The position numbers and the translations under genes are program-made. From Nemertoderma westbladi (taxonomy: Eukaryota > Xenacoelomorpha > Nemertodermatida > Nemertodermatidae), in NCBI GenBank assembly GCA_032718475.1, contig JAUCBJ010003285.1:1-32112 (forward strand): a stretch of 32,112 nt of DNA, read 5' to 3'. The notes beneath the pieces were generated by a model. That model ran no database searches. It had not been told where the DNA came from and worked only from the letters and a program-made list of their open reading frames with translations. The first letter of the stretch is position 1, and every line of letters begins with the position of its first letter. Below are positions 1 to 9,203 of the stretch, piece by piece.

Positions 1-300
1 GCGTATGAGCGAGTCTGTTAAAGAAGCAATTCCTAAAGAATGCGCCATATATGTGAATTATAATTAAGCCATATCGTTGTGAGTAGTTTAAGTCATAACT
101 CTGTTTATATAGATAAAGCGCCACGTCCTAAAGGAACTGTTAATATTCCCGAAGGTGAATAATATTGTCAGAGATTATATAATACTGTCAGTCGAATAAT
201 ACATTAAGCTTACATAGCAATAAAATTAAACCGTCGAACCCAATCTCCCGGGAATATCCAGCGGGTGAATGGTCGCGCACGGATTGGTTTCGACTAGTGT
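1..300. other. Unassigned AT-rich sequence at the window edge
   Basis: I see no supported gene here. A short frame opens near the left edge but stops within about 20 codons. The stretch may be the upstream part of the decayed frame that becomes readable after position 300, because its composition is similar. Confidence 0.3.
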
Positions 301-483
301 AGTGAATCAAATACTTGTCATAAGCTAAAAAGCGATTTAATATCTAGAAGACATCTTAATTTGGCGGGTTAAACTGCCAAAGGTCTGAAAGCGCGAACAG
401 GTACTTATTATGAAATGGAAAAGCGTAAGTTACGTCTGGATGTTTTACGCGCCGACTTTTTCGACGGTGCAATTTGGAACCTG
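301..483 (+). pseudogene. Unidentified, interrupted protein-like reading frame
   Basis: Reading from 301 gives 23 sense codons, a TAA at 370-372, and then 37 more codons up to TAG at 484-486. Both halves look like real protein: charged and helical, with the segment YYEMEKRKLRLDVLRADFF just before the LINE begins. I do not recognise the family. The style (Lys/Arg/Glu-rich amphipathic helix after a short basic stretch) resembles DNA-binding accessory proteins of transposons, but that is a guess. The frame is cut on its 3' side by the LINE fragment starting around 474. The in-frame stop and the LINE junction make this a relic, or at most an exon with degraded edges. Confidence 0.3.
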
Positions 484-831
484 TAGGTTATTTAGATAGG
501 ATTAGGATATTAAAACTACAACCTCTCGAAGTGCGTCGTGTTATTTTTGACTTAAAAATGGCACATTCTATAGTTTACAGTAATATCGACTTAAATTTGA
601 ACGATTTCTTCACTATTGCGCCGAGAGATGGACTTAGAGGTCACGAGCTTAAACTCTACCATAAACAGTCGAGGCTTCTAATGTGCAAGAATAATTTTGC
701 CCACCGAGTAGTTCCAATTTGGAACTGGCTCCCATCGGAAACTGTCAATACTGAAAGTAAATTTTTATTTTTCCAAAAAGCTTAAAGACCTTGACCTGCT
801 ATCTTTTTGTAAATTTAATAGAAATTTGTAA
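474..831 (+). pseudogene. C-terminal remnant of a LINE reverse transcriptase (jockey/CR1/L2-like)
   Basis: The frame from 474 ends with a pattern typical of the C-terminus of non-LTR retrotransposon polymerases: a YLDRIRILKL-type segment (compare YxxRLxxLxL), then RGHELKLYHKQSRL, then FAHRVVPIWNWLPSETVN. The usual ending, an FKxRLK-like helix, is not in this frame, which stops at 785. It is in the +1 frame from 772, which reads SKKLKDLDLLSFCKF and stops at 829-831. A single-base indel near 770 therefore breaks the original frame. Only about the last 115 residues of the polymerase are present, so the copy is dead and heavily 5'-truncated, as is usual for LINEs. The clade cannot be fixed from the C-terminus alone. 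Confidence 0.75.
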
Positions 832-1265
832 ACATGCGCATATTTTTATATTTTTTTTTTTGATTATTTTTGTGAATCATAACAATCAATTTTTATTGTG
901 AATATTTTATTGCACATAGCCTACTGTTTACTGTACCCTTGTATTTATTTTATATTTTCAGCACTGCTTCTGTCTATTCTACTGCACCGTTTTATGCTTT
1001 TTATTTTGAATGTAAATATGATATCTTTATTCACTGCACCAAATTTTTTTATTTTTATCAATTTTCAGAAATTCGTAGACTATGACATTGTTGCGTTAAT
1101 TTTAATTTTATTTTGTAGAATATATTTCTGTATTTTTGTGTAATTTTAGAGCCTGCTCGGGCAACCATAAGTGTTTAATTTTTAATAACCTGGTTGTTTT
1201 CTCTCCTCATGTACTTTTAATTTAAGTTTTATAAATACATAGAGTGATAATAATAAATAAAAAAT
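474..1265 (+). mobile_element. 5'-truncated LINE copy with 3' UTR and A/T-rich tail
   Basis: The element contains the polymerase C-terminus, about 400 bp of AT-rich 3' UTR with no further coding, and a tail of GATAATAATAAATAA-type short repeats near 1246-1270. The hydrophobic frame at 898..1143 lies in this UTR and is low-complexity, so I do not call it a gene. I could not identify a convincing target-site duplication, so both edges are approximate. The copy sits between two protein-like decayed frames, which suggests that it inserted into an older gene or element. Confidence 0.6.
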
Positions 1266-1271
1266 AATAAT

Positions 1272-1591
1272 GTACCAGTGGTGAAAGATATCATCGTACC
1301 TCAATTCAATAACGAAATAGAAGATTTAGAACTTGATATTGATCGTGGATATTGTTTATAAATGTTTATTCTATAAGCGATTTCTTAGTGGAAAAACGTG
1401 AACAATATAGCGCGGAAGATCAGCTCAAGGCGAAGCATATGGAAATGGATGAGAAAGAAGAAGCCACTTTTGCTCAACCAGAAGCTGAAGTGATCATGAC
1501 CGACTTATTCTCTAAAATTATAACTCATCCTTCCATGATTCCTCATTTCGGAGATAAACTCTTCGTTACAGTTCAGCCTCAACCAGTTTGA
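1272..1591 (+). pseudogene. Unidentified acidic protein-like frames, probably frameshifted
   Basis: Two overlapping frames follow the LINE tail. The first (1272..1361) encodes an acidic stretch including PQFNNEIEDLELDIDRG before TAA. The second (about 1352..1591) encodes roughly 70 residues, including EKREQYSAEDQLKAKHMEMD and ending FGDKLFVTVQPQPV before TGA. Both have protein-like composition rich in Glu, Asp and Lys. They could be one frame broken near 1355, and possibly the continuation of the frame at 301..483 on the other side of the LINE. No domain is recognised. A transposon-derived protein or a decayed cellular gene are both possible. Confidence 0.3.
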
Positions 1592-2149
1592 ACGTGACCT
1601 TGAGTGACCTGTGACTTGCATTGACCCATGTTGTAATGAGCTCATCGTGGACGTACCGATGCTCCAACGACCACCTATCGAACCTGCTCGAGTGGATGAC
1701 GAGTTGGTGGAACCACCCGATAACCGTGCCGATTTGGTGAGCGGGATGGTAAGATATAAGTTAATCTTAAAATTCGTCCCTTGTAAGTCTCATTTTACCG
1801 AATCAAAGATCATCCCTATTAATCCATATTTAGTTAGTAAGACATTGTGACTGTACAGCTATCGGAAGTTAATGCAAAATTGAATTACCCGTCAAGTTTA
1901 CGGAATGTTTACGTGACTTTAACAGGGTTGGTAAGCGTTAAATTGTTCGCCCAGCAACAATACAACAAGGGTTGACAATAATGTCCTGAATCGAGTGGCG
2001 GTGAGTGTTAAACATTCCGCGTTATTAGCGCGGGAAGGATATTCAAAAATCGGCCACCATTGGCTGTTTAATAGTTGACGTCACTGTATTAACAAGCCAT
2101 GCTACTGATAAAGACTATCGATGCATTCAAATAAATGCGCATTTCTCGA
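1592..2149 (+). other. Intergenic stretch with a weak open frame and a donor-like site
   Basis: A short frame (1611..1850) has a Pro/Glu/Asp-rich segment EPARVDDELVEPPDNRADLV and meets a GTAAGA donor-like sequence just after 1748. With no acceptor, domain or partner exon visible, this is only a possible exon or more of the same decayed element. The rest, from 1850 to 2149, shows nothing I can name. Confidence 0.2.
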
Positions 2150-2332
2150 ATATATGTGGCGTGTCACCTAGAAAAGGGGTTAACTTGTCATAATCACATT
2201 TCGAGAAAAACCCAGTTAAAGATTTAGGTTGGAAAGGTTAATAAATTATCTATTAACTTTTATGAATAACTCAAAATCGACGAGATGACCCAGTTTAACC
2301 CCTTTCCTAGGTGACACGTCAGCCACATATAT
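2150..2332. mobile_element. 183-bp MITE-like element with about 38-bp terminal inverted repeats
   Basis: The left end reads ATATATGTGGC, then GTGTCACCTAG, then AAAGGGGTTAAC. The right end, read on the other strand, is the same sequence with an extra TGAC before the GTGTCACC block and one or two mismatches. The inside is AT-rich and non-coding. Short length, long terminal inverted repeats and no coding capacity fit a non-autonomous DNA transposon. The ends are flanked by AT-rich sequence and no unambiguous target duplication is visible, so I do not assign a superfamily. Confidence 0.65.
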
Positions 2333-3173
2333 CAACCATGTCAGACGTGTGGGGTGAGCCACAACTGCGAGCCATTAGCGAACGGTTATAATTATATTAG
2401 GGCTGTTTTACAAACATCGGTGTGAGTGCCAATTGATGTGTGCCGGAAACCAATAACAATCTTCGCTAATGATGGCTTACTATGCATTGGAAATGTTGTA
2501 CTAAACGTTGGCTATGAAATGAGTAGGTCTGAGTGAGTAGTCTTCAAAAATACTGGTTTTATTTTTGATTTTTAAACAGTCAGTCAATCAAGTAAAATTC
2601 GCTGCAAATAAACTCTTAGTAATAAATAACACTGATAGGAAACTCGAATTTACATGAATTAATGCAGATCTGAATTCATCGAAAATCATTTTCAATGCGA
2701 ATAAATGGTGCAAATTGCACCAATTGAAGGTTTGAAAAATTAATAAAATTTAAAATAATTAATATTAAGGGAAAGGAACAGATTACAGTGGTTGTCTTTT
2801 CTCATCAAAACAGTAAACTAAACTATATTTCACTTGCGGTCAATTAGCGCCACTGTGTATGTAATTCCAGATAGAGATTGGTTCTTGTACGTAGTACATA
2901 CTGTAAGACTTCACTTATTTTTATATTATTAACAATATTATGCACCTATAGCCGCAATTATTGTAACAACTTTTAACATCTATTTTAATATTTTATCTGA
3001 ATTAACTCAAATATTATTATTAGTTAAACCAGTTTTATTTATTAATTTGTAGCGCAAGCACCGCAGCAGGGGGCATAAGGTTTTTGTTCTGTGAGTGTAT
3101 AATGAAACAGCACGGAAAATTAATTTATAATGTCGGAAATTTCAACCTCCTCTATAAATTTATATTATAAAAG
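2333..3173. other. AT-rich intergenic DNA with one copy of a dispersed motif
   Basis: No gene is supported. Positions 2769..2822 carry a diverged copy of the dispersed sequence also found near 8086, 8280 and 19674 (GGGAAAGGAGCAGGTTACAG followed by an AACCAAAACAATAAACGA-like block). Confidence 0.4.
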
Positions 3174-3443
3174 TAAAGTAAAGTAAATTTTCTTCGGCCG
3201 CTAGGCCAGGGATTACGCACAAAGTCTGACGACTTATTTCCAGTGCGGTCCCCCCAGAACTTTACTCCCCAGAGGAAACTCCAGTACTCATTTATCTACC
3301 ACTTAAGGATGAAAGTCAGAGATGAGCCCTGGCTGGTCCCTTTAGAGCATTTGTGCCGAAACGAAAACTGCCCTGGCCCATGTCAGGATCGAACCCACGA
3401 CCTAAGGGAGATGTGAATTCAATGCAACCACTACACCAAGGTG
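3174..3443 (-). mobile_element. tRNA-derived SINE
   Basis: Read on the minus strand from 3443, the element begins with a tRNA-like head. Its A box is TGGTGTAGTGG (about 3438-3428) and its B box is GGGTTCGATCC (about 3396-3386), which together form an RNA polymerase III type 2 promoter. A roughly 190-bp body follows without coding. The copy ends in a short tail of three TTTAC units (plus strand AGTAAAGTAAAGTAAA at about 3173-3187), the kind of simple tail used for priming by a partner LINE. The head shares its A box and the CGTGGGTTC..ATCC block with the tRNA-like pair near 28.2 kb, so both may come from the same tRNA. The family name is unknown to me. Confidence 0.75.
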
Positions 3444-4111
3444 GAAAATTTTTAAAATGTAGAAAAATTTCAAAAAGAACATTTTTGAACAAAATTAGTG
3501 AGTGTAGTTAACTTATTGAATAAACAATAATATTGGGAAATATGAAATCACTGGGATTGCCAGAAGAATGATTGGTTACAAACTCTATGTATAGTATACT
3601 ACGTAACGACAGTTCCCATGGTTACAAACTGTGAGTAAAGGGTGCATAAAGTTTGTCCTGATTTTTGCCCCCACTCCCCCCTCTGATTAGTAAATTTGTA
3701 ATCCCCCACCCCCCAGACAACATTTTTTTTATGTCAATAATACACAATGTTTGTTATGCCAAAATACAATAAAACCAATCACTCCATTATCTACATTTTC
3801 CCACGGGCAAGTCAAGTTTTCTTATTCTATATTAATAACAGGTATTACGTGTTGGAGTCAATGGCTCCTATGTCCTACTCAATTTATCGATTATACTCAA
3901 TGTTATTGAGTTTATTGTTTTCCTTAAAGTTACCCACTCTTCTACACATGTGTGAAAGTCAAAGCCAAGTTAACATTAAAGCATAGAACATCGCCGTGAC
4001 CGTCACAAAAGTCGACACCCCCTGTCAACCAACGCTCTAACATTTCCTTTAACATTCACTTTATACCACTCGATTTACTTTACCTCACTCGCTTTACCCG
4101 CCTTTAATCGA
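3444..4111. other. Intergenic DNA with an X-box-like palindrome and C-rich tracts
   Basis: At 3612..3625 the sequence GTTCCCATGGTTAC resembles an RFX X-box. It lies in a block of about 43 bp (near 3588-3630) that recurs near 7701-7743. Two C-rich tracts follow (about 3668-3715). The small frame at 3747..3986 has no protein-like features and is left out. Confidence 0.4.
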
Positions 4112-4162
4112 TTTCTCTCTCTCTCTCCCTCTCTCTCTCTCACTCTCTCTCTCTCACTCTGT
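4112..4162. repeat. CT-rich microsatellite
   Basis: An interrupted run of CT dinucleotides lies immediately before the first 68-bp satellite unit. Confidence 0.85.
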
Positions 4163-5722
4163 GTTAATTACTTCACTTTCTTACTAACTCAGATCGCGAG
4201 TTGTTAGTGCTAGTACTTGACCTCACCCTCTCAATTACTTTCACTTTCTTACTAACTCCACACGTGAGTTGATTGTGGTAGTACTTGACCTCACCCTCTC
4301 AATTACTTTCACTTTCTTACTAACTCCACACGTGAGTTGATTGTGGTAGTACTTGACCTCACCCTCTCAATTACTTTCACTTTCTTACTAACTCCACACG
4401 TGAGTTGATTGTGGTAGTACTTGACCTCACCCTCTCAATTACTTTCACTTTCTTACTAACTCCACACGTGAGTTGATTGTGGTAGTACTTGACCTCACCC
4501 TCTCAATTACTTTCACTTTCTTACTAACTCCACACGTGAGTTGATTGTGGTAGTACTTGACCTCACCCTCTCAATTACTTTCACTTTCTTACTAACTCCA
4601 CACGTGAGTTGATTGTGGTAGTACTTGACCTCACCCTCTCAATTACTTTCACTTTCTTACTAACTCCACACGTGAGTTGATTGTGGTAGTACTTGACCTC
4701 ACCCTCTCAATTACTTTCACTTTCTTACTAACTCCACACGTGAGTTGATTGTGCTAGTACTTGACCTCACCCTCTCAATTACTTTCACTTTCTTACTAAC
4801 TCCACACGTGAGTTGATTGTGGTAGTACTTGACCTCACCCTCTCAATTACTTTCACTTTCTTACTAACTCCACACGTGAGTTGATTGTGGTAGTACTTGA
4901 CCTCACCCTATCAATTACTTTCACTTTCTTACTAACTCCACACGTGAGTTGATTGTGGTAGTACTTGACCTCACCCTCTCAATTACTTTCACTTTCTTAC
5001 TAACTCCACACGTGAGTTGATTGTGGTAGTACTTGACCTCACCCTCTCAATTACTTTCACTTTCTTACTAACTCCACACGTGAGTTGATTGTGGTAGTAC
5101 TTGACCTCACCCTCTCAATTACTTTCACTTTCTTACTAACTCCACACGTGAGTTGATTGTGGTAGTACTTGACCTCACCCTCTCAATTACTTTCACTTTC
5201 TTACTAACTCCACACGTGAGTTGATTGTGGTAGTACTTGACCTCACCCTCTCAATTACTTTCACTTTCTTACTAACTCCACACGTGAGTTGATTGTGGTA
5301 GTACTTGACCTCACCCTCTCAATTACTTTCACTTTCTTACTAACTCCACACGTGAGTTGATTGTGGTAGTACTTGACCTCACCCTCTCAATTACTTTCAC
5401 TTTCTTACTAACTCCACACGTGAGTTGATTGTGGTAGTACTTGACCTCACCCTCTCAATTACTTTCACTTTCTTACTAACTCCACACGTGAGTTGATTAG
5501 TGCTAGTACTTGACCTCACCCTCTCAATTACTTTCACTTTCTTACTAACTCCACACGTGAGTTGATTGTGGTAGTACTTGACCTCACCCTCTCAATTACT
5601 TTCACTTTCTTACGAACTCCACACGTGAGTTGATTGTGGTAGTACTTGACCTCACCCTCTCAATTACTTTCACTTTCTTACTAACTCCACCCACACGTGA
5701 GTTGATTGTGCTAGTACTTGAC
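4163..5722. repeat. Satellite A: 68-bp tandem repeat, about 23 copies
   Basis: The unit is exactly 68 bp (for example TCAATTACTTTCAC starts at 4231 and again at 4299). Key blocks in order are TTTCACTTTCTTACTAACTC, CACACGTGAGTTGATTG, and GTAGTACTTGACCTCACCCT. Inner copies are nearly identical, while the first unit (4163-4230) and the last (5655-5722) are the most diverged. That is the expected pattern when unequal exchange homogenises the middle of an array. Each unit carries the palindrome CACGTG inside a dyad AACTC...GAGTT. Variants include GTGCTAG near 4750, an extra base near 5497, and an extra CCCA near 5691. Frames crossing the array are by-products of the repeat. Confidence 0.97.
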
Positions 5723-6016
5723 GCCCTGCCCTCTCTTATTTTCGCCTCGGTTATGTATTTATCGTTTTGTCCCAAAATTGTAATACTCACTTCGTCTCCG
5801 AATTATGTCATTGTTGTCACCGGTATTTTAATCAAAAGGTACGCATGTTTGCATATTTGTTCACACACATATCGAAAAACTAGACTTTCATTTCCGTAGA
5901 TTGACCAGTCTATCTGTAGCAGAAACTAACAAAATTCCTTGACTTGGTGCGGCACCCTCAATACAATCTGACCATTTAAATTATCAAAATACGTACTGTA
6001 CTACACACCCATCCAT
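5723..6016. other. Intergenic DNA, nothing recognised
   Basis: This is unique-looking AT-rich sequence between satellite A and the 90-bp repeat. The frame crossing from the satellite to 5899 is an artefact of the array. Confidence 0.4.
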
Positions 6017-6177
6017 CTTACTAACATAATCATTCGTACAGTACGTGGACTCGGGTTACAGCGGGATTCCACATTTCATTCATATAATAAACCCCCCAAG
6101 TCTTGTCTTACTAACATGATCATTTTGTACAGTACGTGGACTCGGGTTGCAGCGAGATTCCACTTATCATTCACTTA

Positions 6178-6854
6178 GGGGTCATCCATAAAAGACGTCC
6201 GAGAAAATCCCGAATTTTTGGACCCCCCCCCTCCCCCCTGTCCGCGAATGTCCGGTTTTTGACCCAACCCCCCCCCCCCCCCCCCCCCCCCCCCCTATTC
6301 GGACGTCCGAATTTTAGAAAATAAAACAGAAAACAAATACACGAATTATTGCTGTACATTGTACAAATAGGGGGGCGACTACTAATATTAACAGTACTAA
6401 TATATATATAGAAAACTATATACTAGCAACCTTCGCTTCATCATCACCTACTTTGTCCCGGCCACACTCTGCCTCAACGATGACCTGGCGACACGCTGCC
6501 TCAACGATGACCTGGCCACACTCTGCCTCAAATATGTCGGTCCCGATCACATCTTTGTCCTCAAATCCTAGAAAAGGACCCACAGTCTTCTTTTCCTGAG
6601 GATGTACCGCCGTTTGTGACACCTAGCCAAACGTTTACTTTAAATATGCGGGGCCTAGGTGCCCATCCCAAAGTTAAGTTTAGACTACATTTGGCCATAT
6701 GGGCTGCAAAGTTGACAATAAGAAATTTAAAAACAGACGTCCGAATTTTGCTACACCCCCCCCCCCCCCCCCCCCCCCCCTGTCCGTAAATGTCCGGATT
6801 TGGCCGACCCCCCTCCCCCCCCCTCTAGCTCGGACGTCTTTTATGGATGACCCC
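6178..6854. mobile_element. Composite PIF/Harbinger-like MITE with 25-bp perfect terminal inverted repeats
   Basis: The left end is GGGGTCATCC...GACGTCCGA (6178-6202) and the right end is its exact reverse complement (6830-6854). Each side is flanked by TTA (6175-6177 and 6855-6857), matching the 3-bp TWA target duplication known for PIF/Harbinger transposons. Inside are two arms in the same orientation, each with C-rich tracts around a CTGTCCG..AATGTCCGG core. The left arm keeps only its head and the right arm only its tail, with about 400 bp of other sequence between them. The structure therefore looks like two copies of one MITE moved as a unit. There is no transposase. Frames through the C tracts (6136-6360, 6680-6944) are artefacts. 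Confidence 0.75.
6225..6295. repeat. Homopolymeric C tracts in the left MITE arm
   Basis: Two C-rich runs, the second more than 25 C long, flank the CTGTCCGCGAATGTCCGG core. The matching run in the right arm is at about 6756-6780. Such runs are prone to length error in sequencing. Confidence 0.9.
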
Positions 6855-6960
6855 TTAACAAGCCCCCCCTCAGTCCCACTAACATTATCAAGTACTGTAA
6901 GTGGCCCCAGGTTAAAGCGGGCTGCCACATGTTCACTCATATAACCACCCCCCTCTCGAT

Positions 6961-8085
6961 ATATACTGACATTATATTATATAATTAATAATAATAACCC
7001 TTCACAACGCCCATCAACCTCAAACAGAATTATTGAATCTCTGCACATTCATTGGTCGAATCTACTAATTTGTTAGCCCTAATATGTTAGCACCGTCATG
7101 TGTTACATCAATGCAAACCTCATGTTTTAGGCCTGACCCCCTCCATTCAGCATCTTGACCTCCTGTTATCACCTCGCGATGTAATAATTTACCATTATAT
7201 ACTTCATTCTGAGCAATTTCGTCAGTCTACCTATTTTCTCCACCGGTTGTCACAGATTGTTTTTTACCGCTCGCTCGCTCGCTCGCTCCCCGTCCGCTCG
7301 CTTGCTCGCCTTTTCATTCGTCCCATTTCATTTACTTTGATAACACTTTATTTCTGCTGATATTTGTAACCACATATACTCGAAGTAAATGTTTCATTCA
7401 TTTCCACTCCCCTTATTTTATCATTATTTTTACTACGTTATCGAAATATATTATGTTATTTATTAGTGCTTTTATTGTCCACATTTCATTATCATAACTG
7501 CCCGTTATTTGTAAATACAAAACGATTGAATGCGAGCGCGTTAATAAAGAAACTCAATTTTGCAACCGAAACCTCCCTTGAGTGTCCCAATGATAGACAC
7601 CCCCTCCCCGACACCCCCTCCCCCCTCTGACAAAATATCCGCAAGCTCGACCCCCCCCCCCCCCCTCCCCCAACGCATGACATATGTTATAAACGCCCCC
7701 GTATAGTATACTAAGTAACGACAGTTGCCATGGTAACAATCTGTAGTAATGACAGTTACAGTTCCAATTCCACAACATACCGGTACTGTAGTACCTGAAT
7801 GCATCAAAACTAACGTCCAGTTAAACCGAAGTAGCACCAAATCATAAAAAAACTAATCTACAATAATTATTGTCATAAAAGAACAAAGACAATATCTCCA
7901 ATAAACCAGAATTAGCCCAGGTGAGTGAAGTTCTTGTGTATGTGAGGTACAAATAATTAGATATAATAAAACCAATGATAAATAAAGGTATCTCGCTATT
8001 AGTGGCGGCCTGTACTTAATTAAAAATTGACTTAATGATGCCGCCATTAAATGGTTACATTGTTTATTACTTCACAGGGGCCCCG
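6961..8085. other. Intergenic DNA with a GCTC repeat, C tracts and an X-box palindrome
   Basis: A short (GCTC)n-type repeat lies at 7267-7306, C-rich tracts at about 7600-7675, and GTTGCCATGGTAAC at 7724..7737. The block around the palindrome (about 7701-7743) matches the one near 3588-3630, including TATAGTATACTA and GTAACGACAGTT. Both loci place C-rich tracts beside it, which suggests two copies of one dispersed element. The frames here are C-tract artefacts and no gene is supported. Confidence 0.45.
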
Positions 8086-8302
8086 ATTCGTTTATTGTTT
8101 TGGTTAGATAGACCGCTTCTGTAACCTGGTTTTTAGTGAAAAGCTGGAATTCCTCACATGAGGATAAACTGTAAAGTTTAATTTCTAACGTAATAAAGTA
8201 TGCTATAGTTCACATGGGTCGTTTACATCCATGTGAAGAATTTGTTCACTAAATCAGAAGTTTATACATGAGGGTTGAATCTAACCAAAACAATAAACGA
8301 AT
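8086..8302. mobile_element. 217-bp MITE-like element with 23-bp perfect terminal inverted repeats
   Basis: The left end ATTCGTTTATTG..GGTTAGA (8086-8108) is the exact reverse complement of the right end (8280-8302). Beyond the left repeat, inward, lies CTGTAACCTGG; outside the right repeat lies CTGTACAGGTTAT. The inside is AT-rich and non-coding, with a short imperfect dyad around CACATG...CATGTG (8212-8246). The terminal sequence recurs near 2800 and 19710, so this belongs to a family. No clear target duplication is seen. Confidence 0.65.
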
Positions 8303-9203
8303 TAGTATCTGTACAGGTTATAAGATAGAAATAAGCGCTATAAAACACTTAATAAGGAGAATGAAAATTATTCATATAAAATTCCAATAAACTTTCGACC
8401 GAAAAGTGAAAACCTGGTATTTTTAACAATGTGCGTGATTTAACTTACTACAAAGGCGCTAACACTTTGGCTCAGCAGTACGGTAGTTACAATGAATATA
8501 CGACAGACGGCCCCTGATCATGTTCCTCCAGTACTGACCAGTACCGGTATTGTGAAGATGCGGTACCATCAGACTACGAGTACAGGGCCAATAGCCAGTG
8601 GCAGATCCCACTCAGCCAGTACAGTGCGCGTCATTTATTATGGGGCGAGCCACGAAAGTAAGCGAGCTTAGCATACATTACATCATCTATAGACCAGCCA
8701 GCGAGAGGAGCCAGACTAATCACGGCTCTAGCATATACAATTGGAAGAAGAGATACAAAATGATTGGTTTGGCTATTTAATGGAGAATCCTTAGAATTAG
8801 CTAAATAATTTCGTTGAGGCATTAATATTATAAATTAATTTAATGATATTTCAGTATCTTTACTAAATCGGTATAAGGTAAGTTTTAATATTTCTGACAA
8901 ATTGGGTTGCCAAGAATCTCTACATTAAAAACACAAATTCTTTCAATAGCTATCAATCTCAAGTGCTCGTACCGTCTGTGCCTTTGGGATGGGGTGCACA
9001 CTAAAAGGATTCATTTATTTAATGGCGGTTATTTTCTAATTAAATTTCAAATTAAATTTCTAAAATACCGATTTTGTGATATGTAGAATCGCTCATTTTA
9101 AATTTGCGTAAGTCCTGTACATAGGTCATTACTGCAAACAAATTTGTAGCATATAATAAATAAATAAAGCATTGCCTATGCCTGGATACAACTAACAATA
9201 ATG
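8303..9203. other. Intergenic DNA, no supported gene
   Basis: The stretch around 8460-8720 is less AT-rich, but frames on both strands are short and lack protein-like composition. I see no splice-flanked exon, RNA gene or repeat. Confidence 0.4.

Larger units (their letters stand above)
6017..6960. repeat. 90-bp tandem repeat, about three units, split by a transposon
   Basis: Unit 1 starts at 6017 (CTTACTAACAT) and unit 2 at 6107, exactly 90 bp later. Shared blocks are GTACAGTACGTGGACTCGGG and ATTCCAC...CATTCA. Unit 2 is interrupted at 6178 by the composite element and resumes at 6855 with ACAAGCCCCCC, matching the ACCCCCCAAG end of unit 1. A diverged unit 3 begins near 6878 (CACTAACATTATCA, then GTACTGTAAGTGG). 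The split shows that the tandem repeat existed before the insertion. Confidence 0.8.

Noticed and set aside
898-1143. Hydrophobic membrane protein of 81 residues
   Set aside because: It lies in the LINE 3' UTR and is made of T-rich codons. It has no start context and no conserved pattern.
5602-5899. Small proteins at the right end of satellite A
   Set aside because: They are translations of the repeat on both strands, produced by unit length and variant bases.
6136-6944. Proline-rich and glycine-rich small proteins
   Set aside because: These frames run through homopolymeric C tracts of a MITE and occur on both strands as mirror images.
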